From Roseovarius azorensis (lineage in GTDB: Bacteria; Pseudomonadota; Alphaproteobacteria; Rhodobacterales; Rhodobacteraceae), in NCBI RefSeq assembly GCF_900109455.1, contig NZ_FOAG01000003.1, forward strand, positions 62,001 through 126,000: a stretch of DNA of 64,000 nt. Direction: 5' to 3'. A model generated the notes under the pieces. That model had not been told where the DNA came from, did not search any database, and saw nothing but the letters and a program-made list of their open reading frames with translations. Below are positions 34,423 through 44,537 of this stretch, one piece after another (within the stretch, counting starts at the first letter, position 1; each line of letters begins with the position of its first letter). The translations under genes were made by a program, and so were the position numbers.

Positions 34423-34743
34423 ATGACACAGCAAGATACACCCGACCTGTCGCGGCGGCGCGCGCTGACCCGGCTGGGCCTCGCAACCGGGCTGGCCTAT
34501 GTGGCGCCGGTGATGATGCATCTGGGTGCCGCCCACGCCTCTGGCGGCGGCGGTGGAGGCGGCGGAGGTGGTTCCGGCGGCGGCGGCTCCGGCGGAGGTT
34601 CAGGCGGCGGTTCCGGGGGTGGTTCCGGCGGCGGTTCAGGCGGTTCCGGTCCCTCGGGCAGAGGGCGGGACGGGCGCGCGGGAACACGCGGCGTCGTCGA
34701 CGGTGTGCGCGGCGCGCTTCGCGGTCTGGGGGTCATACGCTGA
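34423..34743 (+). CDS. Small Gly/Ser-repeat exported peptide, candidate precursor
   Basis: A 106-residue protein. Residues 10-39 are a twin-arginine-like leader (SRRRALTRLGLATG...) ending AHA|S, almost identical to the leader of the upstream subtilisin. Residues 40-77 are a run of ten Gly and then GGGS repeats. The tail (78-106) is basic and Arg/Gly-rich, ending GLGVIR. The ATG at 34423 has AGGGAG 9 nt upstream. Only one base separates its stop from the HprK-PqqD gene. I read it as a precursor or substrate of the locus. It could instead be an exported adhesive or spacer peptide. It contains no Cys. Confidence 0.72.
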   Translation: MTQQDTPDLSRRRALTRLGLATGLAYVAPVMMHLGAAHASGGGGGGGGGGSGGGGSGGGSGGGSGGGSGGGSGGSGPSGRGRDGRAGTRGVVDGVRGALRGLGVIR

Positions 34744-34744
34744 C

Positions 34745-36004
34745 ATGCCCGACCTCGTCCGCACCATCACCGCTCTGGGGGCGCGCCATCACCGCGCCCC
34801 CGATCCGCGACTAGGCCACCTGACAACCGGCAAAGCGCCCCACGCGATAGCCCTGCAGGGGGCCGCGCGGATCGGCCCTGCACTCCAGACGGTCATGCCC
34901 GGCTGGGGCCTGACCGTCGTGCCCGACGCCGCGCCGCCCGACATGCCTGCCAGCACCATCCGTCAGAGCGGCCCCCGGCACTACGAATTCCGGTCCTGGT
35001 GGGGCGGCGCCCCGCTGACCGGGATGGGCCTTGCCGGGGCCACCTGCGGCGCGGTGGCCGATCTCTGCCAGAGCTATTGTGACAACCGCCCCGGCATTCT
35101 TGGCCTGCACTGTGGCGCTGTGCGTATCGGCACGCATCTGGTGGCCTTCACCGGCCCTTACCGGGCTGGCAAGACCACTCTTGTCACCCGTCTGGGGGCG
35201 GACCCCGACGTGACCCTCTTTTGCGATGACGTACTGCCGGTCCTGCCCGACGGGCAGGCCGTGGCGCTTGGCATCCAACCCCGCCTGCGCCTGCCGCTGC
35301 CGGGGGGCATGTCGCCCGCCTTTCGCCGCCATGTCGCGCGCAACCTGACCATCCGCGACCGTCGCTACGGCTATGTCCGGACCTTGCATCAGGCCCCCCA
35401 TGGCACCCGCGCACCGCTGACAGCGCTGATCGTGCTGTCGCGGCAGGACGATGGCCCCGCCCGCCTGCACCACATGCAGCCCGGCGATGCCGCCGCCCAC
35501 CTGATCCGTCAGAACCTGGCCGATCCCGGCGAGACCGAGACCCATTACGACCGGCTTGCCGCCATGGTGGAACGGTTGTTCTGCCTGACGCTGGTCTATT
35601 CCGATCTCGAGGACGCCGTCGCCCTGATCCGCCGGACCTTCGACAGCGCCCGCCTGCCTGCCCCCGGCATTGAAATCGGCCCGCCCCTGCCCCCCGCTCC
35701 GCTCGAATCGCCCGCCCCCGCCGCCGACCTGCGGCAGACCTTTCACCGCGCACAGGACGTGACCGACCGGGTGATCGGCGGCGACACCTTTCTGTGGCAG
35801 ATGGCCGGGCGCAACTTCTTTCGCCTCAACCCGGTGGCGGGGGCGGCATGGACCCTGCTGGAATGCTCGACAACGGGCGCCCGGATCGCCGCAACGCTGA
35901 CCGAAGTTTTCCCCGACACCCCGCCCGAGAGAATCTCTGGTGATCTGGCGGATCTGCTGGGTCACATGATGTCGCGCGATCTGATCCGCGCAACGAACAG
36001 ATAG
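34745..36004 (+). CDS. HPr-kinase-like P-loop domain fused to PqqD (RiPP recognition element)
   Basis: A 419-residue cytosolic protein with two recognisable modules. Residues about 115-310 resemble HPr kinase/phosphorylase: P-loop GPYRAGKTT at 137-145 and the acidic FCDDVLPV at 159-166. Residues about 333-417 resemble PqqD (FHRAQDVTDRVIGGDTFLWQ, then GAAWTLLECSTTGARIAATL), the domain that binds leader peptides in many RiPP pathways. HprK-like kinases and PqqD proteins also occur together in lasso-peptide clusters. No lasso cyclase or radical-SAM gene is present here. It lies directly after the Gly-rich peptide gene, so binding and possible phosphorylation of that peptide is a reasonable hypothesis. 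Confidence 0.83.
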   Translation: MPDLVRTITALGARHHRAPDPRLGHLTTGKAPHAIALQGAARIGPALQTVMPGWGLTVVPDAAPPDMPASTIRQSGPRHYEFRSWWGGAPLTGMGLAGATCGAVADLCQSYCDNRPGILGLHCGAVRIGTHLVAFTGPYRAGKTTLVTRLGADPDVTLFCDDVLPVLPDGQAVALGIQPRLRLPLPGGMSPAFRRHVARNLTIRDRRYGYVRTLHQAPHGTRAPLTALIVLSRQDDGPARLHHMQPGDAAAHLIRQNLADPGETETHYDRLAAMVERLFCLTLVYSDLEDAVALIRRTFDSARLPAPGIEIGPPLPPAPLESPAPAADLRQTFHRAQDVTDRVIGGDTFLWQMAGRNFFRLNPVAGAAWTLLECSTTGARIAATLTEVFPDTPPERISGDLADLLGHMMSRDLIRATNR

Positions 36005-37378
<1,374 letters not shown>

Positions 37379-37397
37379 GACACTCCGCAACACATGT

Positions 37398-37751
37398 GAA
37401 AGGGTGCCCATATTTCAGGGGCACCCTCAGATGGCTGACACTCCCCTGCTGTTCCTTCGAGGGGCTGACGCGCCGGATATCCGCCGTCTGAGTCCTGCCT
37501 GCCCCCCTCGGGCTCTGGACCGTTCAGCGACTCCAGCCCTGTCCTTTTGGTCCCGACCCTTGCCACCTGCCTGACATGACATGTCATATATGACATGTCA
37601 TCCGGGACAGGTCACAGCCCCCTGCCATTTCCGGCAGGGGGCCGGTGCGTTGGAGGGGCTGCCGCTTGAGTCCGCCTGCGTCCTGTCCGGAGCTTTTGCC
37701 CCCGGCCTTTGTCAACGACACGAAAAGGCCCCTATATCAGGGCACCCTTTC
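37398..37751. mobile_element. 354-bp gene-free element with 12-bp terminal inverted repeats (MITE-like)
   Basis: GAAAGGGTGCCC at 37398-37409 is exactly inverted as GGGCACCCTTTC at 37740-37751. Just inside both ends lie similar AGGGGC boxes. Internally there are a 26-bp palindrome (37577-37602), a hairpin CCCCTGCC/GGCAGGGG (37619-37640) and a partial direct duplication (GAGGGGCTG...TGAGTCC...GCCTGC in both halves). No ORF is credible, and no clear target-site duplication is seen. The left repeat also forms a hairpin with GGGCACCC (37419-37426) that may end the eno transcript. Either a non-autonomous mobile element or a structured regulatory region. Confidence 0.5.
37577..37602. repeat. Perfect 26-bp palindrome made of two 12-bp palindromes
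   Basis: Two copies of ATGACATGTCAT, each itself self-complementary, are separated by AT, so the whole 26 bp equals its own reverse complement. Outer ACCTG (37566-37570) and CAGGT (37609-37613) extend the symmetry. It could be a tandem operator or the centre of a cruciform. It sits near the middle of the 354-bp element. Confidence 0.7.
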
Positions 37752-37777
37752 GTTGGCCCGCAATTCTGATATCGACT

Positions 37778-37806
37778 CATGCCCCGACTGTTAACGCCGG
37801 GGCATG
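37778..37806 (-). terminator. Stem-loop downstream of the lipoprotein gene
   Basis: CATGCCCCG (37778-37786) and CGGGGCATG (37798-37806) form a perfect 9-bp stem with an 11-nt loop, 18 bp after the stop of the minus-strand lipoprotein gene. There is no strong T-run, so intrinsic termination is only possible. Confidence 0.4.
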
Positions 37807-37823
37807 CTGAGAGCGTTTTGAGA

Positions 37824-38099
37824 TCACGGGCAGGGCGCACGGTAATAGGTGCCATCGCCCCGGGCATAGGCGCAGTTTCCGGTTGCGGTATTCTGCGCCA
37901 CCACGGTCCCGGCTGCGGCCCCCGCCAATGCGGAAATCAGGCGCCAGTTGCTGTCGGCACCCAATGCCTCCGCCGTCAACAGCCCGGCTGCAGCGCCACC
38001 CGCCACCCCGGCAACGGTTCGCGACTCCGGTGTCATGTTTTCGCAGCCCGCCAGAGCCAGAATAAAAATGCCTGCCGAAATTACCTTGTGATGTAGCAT
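37824..38099 (-). CDS. Small glycine-zipper lipoprotein
   Basis: A 91-residue lipoprotein: signal peptide with lipobox LALAGC (Cys near residue 18), then a glycine-zipper segment (GVAGGAAAGLLTAEAL and ALAGAAAGTVVAQN) and a C-terminal CAYARGDGTYYRAPCP with two Cys. The ATG at 38099 follows an AAGGAAAGG ribosome site. This architecture is common in small outer-membrane lipoproteins of Rhodobacterales; the exact function is unknown. It stands alone between the eno-side element and pgi. Confidence 0.75.
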   Translation of the reverse strand: MLHHKVISAGIFILALAGCENMTPESRTVAGVAGGAAAGLLTAEALGADSNWRLISALAGAAAGTVVAQNTATGNCAYARGDGTYYRAPCP

Positions 38100-38339
38100 T
38101 TGCCTTTCCTTTCCTTCTTGGTGACGCCTCAATCCGGGCGATCCAATAGATCGGGGCGCTGCCCCCGAGACAATATAGCGATCATTGCAGGACTTTGCTT
38201 TGCGCCGGGCAGGTTGCGCCCAGGATGCGCCGGAATCCGCCGGTCGTCTGTCCTGAATTTATCTGTTTGCAATCAATGTGGTCCCCTGGCAGCGCCGATC
38301 CGGCGATTCCGAAGACCGGACCGGACCCTGCCCGATTCC

Positions 38340-39938
38340 TCAACGCGCGGCGCGGACAAACTCCACCAGCGCCCGCGTCGATCCGTCCTTGCCCGATGTA
38401 TCCCCGCCATCCAGCAGCGGCTCCATCTCCTGCGCCAGCACCTTGCCCAGTTCCACCCCCCACTGATCGAACGAATTGATCCCCAGGATGACACCTTCGA
38501 CAAACACCCGGTGCTCGTAAAGCGCCAGGATCTGCCCCAGCCGCCGCGGTGTCAGCCGGTCGCAGATCAGCGTCGTCGAGGGCCGGTTGCCCGGAAACAC
38601 CCGATGCGCCGCCTGCCGCTCCAAGTCCGCGCCGTCAAACCCCGCCGCGCGCATCATCTCGCGCGCCTCGTCCATCGAGCGCCCGCGCATCAGCGCCTCG
38701 GACTGCGCCAGGCAATTCGCCACCAACAGCCGGTGATGATGTGCCAGATCCGGCTCATGCCCCGTCGCGGCCAGGATGAACTCGCAGGGAACCACCGCCG
38801 TCCCCTGATGGATCAGCTGATAGAACGCATGCTGCCCGTTGGTCCCCGGCTCGCCCCAGACCACCGGACCCGAGGACCGTTCCAGCGGCGCCCCCTCCAT
38901 CGTCACGCCCTTGCCGTTACTCTCCATTTCCAGCTGCTGAAGATAGGCGGGCAGACGCCGCAGCCGCTGGTCATAGGGCAACACCGCGCGCGTCGCGTAT
39001 CCACAGCCCTGATGGTGCCAGATACCCACCAGCGCCAGCATGACCGGCATGTTCTCCAGCGGCGGTGCCTCCTGAAAATGCCGGTCCATCGCTTCGGCCC
39101 CGGCCAGAAACTCGCCAAACCGTTCCGGGCCGATCGCGATCATCACCGGCAGGCCGATCGGCCCCCAGACCGAATAGCGCCCGCCCACGTAATCGCCAAA
39201 TCCGAACACCCGCTCCGGCGCGATACCCCAGTCGGCGGTCCGCTCCGGCGCCGAGGACACGGCGACGAACTGCGCGCCGGGATCGTCCACCGCCCGCGCC
39301 ATCCAGTCGCGCGCGGTGGCGGCATTGGTCATCGTCTCGATGGTGATGAATGTCTTGGACGCCACGATCACCAGTGTCCGCCCCGGATCGAGACCGGCCA
39401 GCGTGTCGGCAATATCCGCCCCGTCCACGTTCGACACGAAATGACAGCGTGGCCCGTCGTGACAGGGGGCGAGCGCCAGCGTCGCCATCTCCGGCCCCAG
39501 ATGCGAGCCGCCGATGCCGATATTGACCACATCGCTGATCGGCCCGCCTGCACCCGTGATCCGGCCCGCGCGGATATCTCCGGCGAATGCCGCCATCCGC
39601 GCCCGTGTTTCGCGAATGCCGGGCATGATGTCGCGGCCGTCCACCATCACCGGCCCGCCCGTCAAATTGCGCAGCGCCGTGTGCAGCACCGCGCGTCCCT
39701 CGGTCTGATTGATCGGCTCCCCCGCGAACATCGCCGCACGCCGCGCCGCCAGATCGCACGTCCCGGCCAGCCGGATCAGGGCCGCGCGCGCCTCCAGCCC
39801 CAGCGCGGTCTTGGAATAATCGAACAGCATCCCGTCAAAGCGCACCGAAAACGCCGCCGCCCGTCCCGGCTCGTCAACGAGCCCCAGGATATCCGTGTCC
39901 CGCGCCGCGCGGGCCAGCTGCTCGATCTCCGGCCACAT
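38340..39938 (-). CDS. pgi: Glucose-6-phosphate isomerase
   Basis: Interconverts glucose 6-phosphate and fructose 6-phosphate. The 532 residues contain the PGI signature blocks [21 protein letters not shown] with the catalytic His and [14 protein letters not shown] near the C-terminus, and the sugar-phosphate motif [13 protein letters not shown]. The start at 39938 overlaps the pgl stop (TGATG). Third gene of zwf-pgl-pgi, a typical alphaproteobacterial Entner-Doudoroff / pentose-phosphate operon; edd and eda are not in this window. Confidence 0.97.
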   Translation of the reverse strand: MWPEIEQLARAARDTDILGLVDEPGRAAAFSVRFDGMLFDYSKTALGLEARAALIRLAGTCDLAARRAAMFAGEPINQTEGRAVLHTALRNLTGGPVMVDGRDIMPGIRETRARMAAFAGDIRAGRITGAGGPISDVVNIGIGGSHLGPEMATLALAPCHDGPRCHFVSNVDGADIADTLAGLDPGRTLVIVASKTFITIETMTNAATARDWMARAVDDPGAQFVAVSSAPERTADWGIAPERVFGFGDYVGGRYSVWGPIGLPVMIAIGPERFGEFLAGAEAMDRHFQEAPPLENMPVMLALVGIWHHQGCGYATRAVLPYDQRLRRLPAYLQQLEMESNGKGVTMEGAPLERSSGPVVWGEPGTNGQHAFYQLIHQGTAVVPCEFILAATGHEPDLAHHHRLLVANCLAQSEALMRGRSMDEAREMMRAAGFDGADLERQAAHRVFPGNRPSTTLICDRLTPRRLGQILALYEHRVFVEGVILGINSFDQWGVELGKVLAQEMEPLLDGGDTSGKDGSTRALVEFVRAAR

Positions 39939-40621
39939 CACTCGCCTTCCTCGGGCGCCCAATGCACCACCGCCCCGTCCAGCACCGCCGCCACCGGGGC
40001 TTCGATGGGCCGCATGTGCCGCGCCCGCTCGATCGCCGCGCGTTTGCGGGCGCCGGTGATCACGATATGCTTGGCGATCGCCCCGTCCAGCACCCGCGCC
40101 GACAGCGTCACACGCGGCTCTTGCGCCCCCGGCGCGCGCATCGCCACCAGAACCGGCGCGTTGCGGCTCAGCGCCTCTTCCAGCCGATCCGCGCCGGGAA
40201 TGAGCGAGGCCGTGTGCATATCCGCCCCCATCCCCAGCAGACAGACCGCAATCGGCAAGGCGGGCACGATATTGGCCTCCAGTTCCGCCAGCACCGCCTC
40301 GGGCTCCGCCGCCTTGGCATAGAGCGGCAGATACCGCGCCGCCGCCGCACGCCCCACAAGCAGCCGCTCGCGAATCAGCCGGGTGTTGGAACGCACATGC
40401 ACCTCCGGTCGCCAGCGTTCGTCAGACAGCAGCACATCCACTCGCGCCCAGTCGAGATCGGCGTCACAGAGCGCGTCAAAGACCGGACCCGGCGTGGTGC
40501 CCCCCGGCACGACAAAGAGCGCGCGATCATTTGCCCCGAGAGCGACACGCAACTCGCCTGCCAGCACATTCGCCAGATCGATCGCCATCATCTCGGCATC
40601 GGCATATTCTGTCAGATTCAT
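39938..40621 (-). CDS. pgl: 6-phosphogluconolactonase
   Basis: Hydrolyses 6-phosphogluconolactone, the product of Zwf. A 227-residue DevB/SOL-type protein with the family blocks [34 protein letters not shown] and [16 protein letters not shown]. It overlaps zwf by 4 bp and pgi by 1 bp, so the three genes are translationally coupled in pathway order. Confidence 0.95.
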   Translation of the reverse strand: MNLTEYADAEMMAIDLANVLAGELRVALGANDRALFVVPGGTTPGPVFDALCDADLDWARVDVLLSDERWRPEVHVRSNTRLIRERLLVGRAAAARYLPLYAKAAEPEAVLAELEANIVPALPIAVCLLGMGADMHTASLIPGADRLEEALSRNAPVLVAMRAPGAQEPRVTLSARVLDGAIAKHIVITGARKRAAIERARHMRPIEAPVAAVLDGAVVHWAPEEGE

Positions 40622-42072
40622 GGTCTTATCTCCCGCCAGCGACGTCCGTCCCGATGCATCAGCATCAGCGCATCATCCGGGCCGGACGACCCGGACGCAT
40701 AGGGCAGCGGCGCCGCGCCCTCATCTTCCCACTCTGCAATCACCGGATCGGTCCAGGCCCAGGCCGCCTCGACCTCGTCACCGCGCATGAAGAGCGTCTG
40801 ATTGCCCCGGATCACATCCATGATGAGCCGCTCATAGGCGTCCGGAAAATCGGCCTCCTCCGGCCCCAGCGCCTCGGCGAATGTCATGTCGAGCGGCACG
40901 TCGATCAACCGCATACCCCCCGGCCCCGGTTCCTTGATCGTGACACCCAGTTCGATCCCCTCGTTAGGCTGCAACTTGATCGTCAGGATGTTGCGGTGCC
41001 GGCCGGCCTCGGGGCCGAAAATCGAATGTGGCGCATCCTTGAATACCACCGCGATCTCGCTCGCGCGCTCGCGCAGCCGCTTGCCGGTGCGCAGATAGAA
41101 TGGCGTGCCCGCCCAGCGCCAGTTGCTGATATGCACCTTGAGCGCCACGAAACTCTCGGTCGTGCTTTCCGGGTTGTCCACCTGCACGCGATAGTCGGGC
41201 TTGTCCTCCTGCGCCTCATACTGGCCGCGCACCACATCCGCGCCTTTCACCGGATCGAGCGCACGAATGACCTTGAGCTTTTCATCGCGCACCGCATCGG
41301 GATCGAACTTCGCCGGCGGCTCCATCGCGATCAGGCACAAAAGCTGCATCATGTGATTCTGCACCATGTCACGCATCGCACCCGATTTGTCATAATAGTC
41401 ACCGCGCCCGCCCACGCCCACGGATTCGGCCACCGTGATCTGGATATGATCGACATACTGGCTGTTCCACAGCGGCTCGAACAGGACATTGCCAAACCGG
41501 ATCGCCATCAGGTTCTGCACGGTCTCCTTGCCGAGATAGTGGTCGATCCGGTAAATCTGGCGCTCCTCGAAATGCCGGGCCAGCACGCGATTCAGGTCGC
41601 GCGCGGTCTCCAGATCGCGGCCAAACGGCTTTTCCACCACGATCCGGCTGGCCGCATCGGCCATGCCGTGCTTGTGCAGCCGCTTGGCAAGATCGCCAAA
41701 AAGCGCGGGCGCGACCGAGAAATAGAACGCCCGGATGCGGTCCTTGCGCATCTTGCCCGCCAGATCTGACCAGCCCGCCGTGCCGCGCGCATCGACCATC
41801 ACGTAATCCAGCAGGTCGAGAAAGGCCGCCAGATCCTTCTTGCGCCTTGCCTCCTCGCCGCCGAACTCGGCGATCGCTGCGCGGACCATGGCACGGTAAG
41901 CGGCGCGATCCATCTCGCTGCGCGCCGCCCCGATCAGGCGCACGTCGCCCTCGATCTGACCGGCCACGAACCGCCGGAACAACGCCGGGAATATCTTGCG
42001 CCGCGCCAGATCCCCGGTGCCGCCGAAAATCACCAGATCGAACGGATCGACCGGGATCACCCGAGACGCCAT
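40618..42072 (-). CDS. zwf: Glucose-6-phosphate 1-dehydrogenase
   Basis: Oxidises glucose 6-phosphate to 6-phosphogluconolactone. The NADP-binding start FDLVIFGGTGDLARRK is followed by the active-site signature RIDHYLGKETVQN with catalytic His and Lys. The ATG at 42072 has a near-perfect AAGGAGG ribosome site and gives 484 residues starting MASRVIPVDP; an upstream extension of 27 residues is rejected. First gene of zwf-pgl-pgi. Confidence 0.97.
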   Translation of the reverse strand: MASRVIPVDPFDLVIFGGTGDLARRKIFPALFRRFVAGQIEGDVRLIGAARSEMDRAAYRAMVRAAIAEFGGEEARRKKDLAAFLDLLDYVMVDARGTAGWSDLAGKMRKDRIRAFYFSVAPALFGDLAKRLHKHGMADAASRIVVEKPFGRDLETARDLNRVLARHFEERQIYRIDHYLGKETVQNLMAIRFGNVLFEPLWNSQYVDHIQITVAESVGVGGRGDYYDKSGAMRDMVQNHMMQLLCLIAMEPPAKFDPDAVRDEKLKVIRALDPVKGADVVRGQYEAQEDKPDYRVQVDNPESTTESFVALKVHISNWRWAGTPFYLRTGKRLRERASEIAVVFKDAPHSIFGPEAGRHRNILTIKLQPNEGIELGVTIKEPGPGGMRLIDVPLDMTFAEALGPEEADFPDAYERLIMDVIRGNQTLFMRGDEVEAAWAWTDPVIAEWEDEGAAPLPYASGSSGPDDALMLMHRDGRRWREIRP

Positions 42073-42276
42073 GTGCTGCCTCCTTGCCTGGCGCATGCCC
42101 GTTCCGCGAACAGCGCGTGTCGCGACAACTCTAACATGTCGTGAAGGCTTCACAATGGCATCGGCGACGTTTACGCCTCTGCCTTGGACAATCTGGCGAT
42201 GGCATGAACGCCTGCTGCCGCCGATGCTGCTTCGCTGGCGCTTGCCAGCCTCCTCCGGTCACCCCATATTCCGCTC

Positions 42277-42969
42277 ATGTTCAAGTTCACGCCAATCCTG
42301 CTCGCAATCCTCTACGCGCTCGCCATGTATCGCTTCTCGGTCTGGCGCACGACGCGCGAGCTGGACGCGCGCTCGACCGAACTGGCGGATCCGAATCTCA
42401 AGGCGATGACCGACCGTCTGGCGCGCGCCCTCGATATCCCCCGCGTTCGCGTCCATATCTACGAGATCGACCCTGTGAACGGCCTCGCCGCCCCGGACGG
42501 GAGGATTTTCATCACCCGTGGCTTTTACCGCAAGTTTCAGACGGGCGAAGTCACCGCCGGTGAAATGGCCAGCGTGATCGCGCATGAACTCGGTCATGTC
42601 GCCTTGGGCCACTCCCGGCGGCGGATGATCGACTTTTCCGGTCAGAACGCCCTGCGCACCGCGATGGCCATGTTGCTCTCGCGGTTCCTGCCGGGCGTCG
42701 GCGTCTGGATCGCCAACATGCTCACCACGCTTCTCGCCGCCCGCCTGTCGCGCGGCGACGAATACGAGGCCGACGCCTATGCCGCCGCCCTGCTGACCAA
42801 GGCAGGCATCGGCACCGCGTCTCAGAAATCACTCTTCACCAAACTCGAGGCGCTGACCAGCGGCGCGGGCGGCGCGATGCCCGCGTGGCTGCTCAGTCAC
42901 CCCAAGGCGCCCGAGCGGATCGCCGCCATCGAACGGCTCGAGTCCCGCTGGCAGCGCACCGTCACCTGA
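42277..42969 (+). CDS. Membrane-anchored M48-family metalloprotease (HtpX-like)
   Basis: A 230-residue zinc protease with an N-terminal hydrophobic anchor (about 4-19, FTPILLAILYALAMY) and catalytic HELGH at 103-107. The third ligand is in RGDEYEADAYAAAL. An amphipathic hydrophobic stretch in the middle (LLSRFLPGVGVWIANMLTTL) may touch the membrane. HtpX-like proteins degrade damaged membrane proteins. It is divergent from zwf with a 204-bp gap and is unrelated in sequence to the TPR-tailed M48 protease at 8019. Confidence 0.87.
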   Translation: MFKFTPILLAILYALAMYRFSVWRTTRELDARSTELADPNLKAMTDRLARALDIPRVRVHIYEIDPVNGLAAPDGRIFITRGFYRKFQTGEVTAGEMASVIAHELGHVALGHSRRRMIDFSGQNALRTAMAMLLSRFLPGVGVWIANMLTTLLAARLSRGDEYEADAYAAALLTKAGIGTASQKSLFTKLEALTSGAGGAMPAWLLSHPKAPERIAAIERLESRWQRTVT

Positions 42970-43088
42970 GCGGCGCGAAAGGCTGCTGCGCACGCACCGT
43001 CATCCCTCGTGATTCCCCGCCTCAGAACCGCGTACCAAACCCGCGTACCGGCAGTGCGCGATGAACCTTTTCCGTTGTTGCAATTTTT

Positions 43089-43114
43089 TGATCAAATTAT
43101 CATTGGCAAATGAT
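43089..43114. promoter_or_regulatory. Operator-like region upstream of the GS-like/Puu cluster
   Basis: TGATCAAATTATC (43089-43101) recurs in inverted orientation as GATAATTTGATCA at 44510-44522. Overlapping it, ATCATT (43099-43104) and AATGAT (43109-43114) form a perfect dyad with spacer GGCA. The local AT-richness contrasts with the GC-rich genome. These sites likely bind one regulator controlling both transcription units; its gene is not in the window. Confidence 0.5.
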
Positions 43115-43132
43115 ATACCGGCGAGGTAGGTT

Positions 43133-44479
43133 GTGAAAATCAACGATCAGGACGATTTTCAAATGGATCTTTCACAGTTCCAGACCTTCCGCGTGGCCGC
43201 CTGCGATCTCAACGGCCGGATGCGCGGCAAGCGTCTGCCCGGCAGCCATGCCAACAAGCTGCAGGACGGCAGCGTGCGCATGCCGCTCTCATCACTCAAT
43301 GTCGATATTTTCGGGGCGGATATCGACGACTCGCCACTGGTTTTCGACAGTGGCGACATCGACGGACGGCTCCTGCCCACCGATCGCGGCCCGGTGCCAC
43401 TGCCCTGGCTCGACGTGCCGCAGGGCCTGGTGCCGATGGTGATGCATAACGAGGACGGCACCCCCTTTGCCGGCGACCCGCGCCATGCCCTCGCGCGGGT
43501 TCTGGAGCGCTACGCCGCACGCGGCTGGAAAGTCTATGCCGCCACAGAACTGGAATTCACGCTGGTCGACGACAAGGGCCGCGACCTCAAAACCGTGCGC
43601 GATCCGCGCAGCGGGCGACGGATGCGGGCGCCGGGCATCCTGTCACTGGGCCAGATGGATGCCTTTGACGAGTTTCTGAGCGAGCTCTACAGGGCCGGGG
43701 CCGAAATGGATCTGCCGGTGGAAACCGCAGTCAGCGAGGCCGGCATAGGTCAGTTCGAACTGACCCTGCATCATCAGCAGGCGATGCGTGCCGCTGATGA
43801 TACATGGCTCTTCAAGACAATGATCAAGGGGCTGGCGCGAAAACATGGGTTTGTGGCCACCTTCATGGCCAAACCCTTTGCCGACGATACCGGCAATGGG
43901 CTGCACATGCATTTCTCGGTGTTCGACGCCGATGGACGCAACATCTTTGACGATGGCGGAGACGCCGGCACCGATCTGCTGCGCGCGGGCGTCGCCGGGT
44001 GCCTCGCCGCAATGCCGCCCTCGACGCTGATCTTCGCACCACATGCCAACAGCTACACAAGGCTGGTGCCCGGTGCGCATGCACCCACCGGCGCAGGCTG
44101 GGGCTATGAAAACCGCACCGTGGCGGTCCGCATCCCCGGCGGCCCGCATTCCGCACGCCGGATCGAGCATCGCGTGGCGGGCGGCGACATCAATCCTTAC
44201 CTCACCTTCGCCGCCATCCTGGGCGCGGCAATCACCGGGATCGAGGACGGCATGATCCCGCCACCGCCCATCAGCGGCAATGCCTACGAGCAGAAGATGC
44301 CGCAACTGGCCCCCGACTGGCGCAGCGCCATCGACCTGTTCGAGAAAGATCCGTTGATCGCGCGGATCTTCGACGCCGAACTGATCCGCAACCTTGTGAT
44401 GACCAAACGGCAGGAGTTGGACCGCATGTCGGACATCCCGCGAGATCAGCACTGGAAGACCTATCTCGAAACGGTGTAG
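43133..44479 (+). CDS. Glutamine-synthetase-family gamma-glutamylamide synthetase (PuuA-like, first copy)
   Basis: A 448-residue GS-fold ligase. It has no adenylylation-site Tyr motif of GlnA; the ATP/metal blocks are AATELEFTLVDDKG, VSEAGIGQFELTLHH and the ammonia/glutamate site FAPHANSYTRLVPG. Such enzymes glutamylate amines such as putrescine or ethanolamine. The GTG at 43133 follows GAGGTAGG; ATG 43163 is a possible alternative. It heads a cluster with an amidotransferase, a second GS paralogue and a FAD oxidase. The two operator-like copies lie before this gene and before the next. Confidence 0.86.
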   Translation: MKINDQDDFQMDLSQFQTFRVAACDLNGRMRGKRLPGSHANKLQDGSVRMPLSSLNVDIFGADIDDSPLVFDSGDIDGRLLPTDRGPVPLPWLDVPQGLVPMVMHNEDGTPFAGDPRHALARVLERYAARGWKVYAATELEFTLVDDKGRDLKTVRDPRSGRRMRAPGILSLGQMDAFDEFLSELYRAGAEMDLPVETAVSEAGIGQFELTLHHQQAMRAADDTWLFKTMIKGLARKHGFVATFMAKPFADDTGNGLHMHFSVFDADGRNIFDDGGDAGTDLLRAGVAGCLAAMPPSTLIFAPHANSYTRLVPGAHAPTGAGWGYENRTVAVRIPGGPHSARRIEHRVAGGDINPYLTFAAILGAAITGIEDGMIPPPPISGNAYEQKMPQLAPDWRSAIDLFEKDPLIARIFDAELIRNLVMTKRQELDRMSDIPRDQHWKTYLETV

Positions 44480-44509
44480 CGTCGCGGATGAAGGCCCGAT
44501 AACGGCGTC

Positions 44510-44522
44510 GATAATTTGATCA
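44510..44522. promoter_or_regulatory. Second, inverted copy of the cluster operator-like 13-mer
   Basis: GATAATTTGATCA is the reverse complement of the 43089-43101 sequence, 16 bp before the amidotransferase start. An exact 13-bp match in inverted orientation between two upstream regions of one cluster is unlikely to be chance. Confidence 0.5.
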
Positions 44523-44537
44523 TATAACGAGCGGTCC

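Noticed and set aside
34547..34660. Tandem GGYGGTTCC-type DNA repeats
   Set aside because: Explained by the Gly/Ser codons of the small peptide gene; not a CRISPR or independent satellite.
38100..40322. 740-codon open frame antisense to pgi and pgl
   Set aside because: It is the shadow of two well-supported genes in GC-rich DNA; its translation is Arg/His/Pro-rich without any domain.
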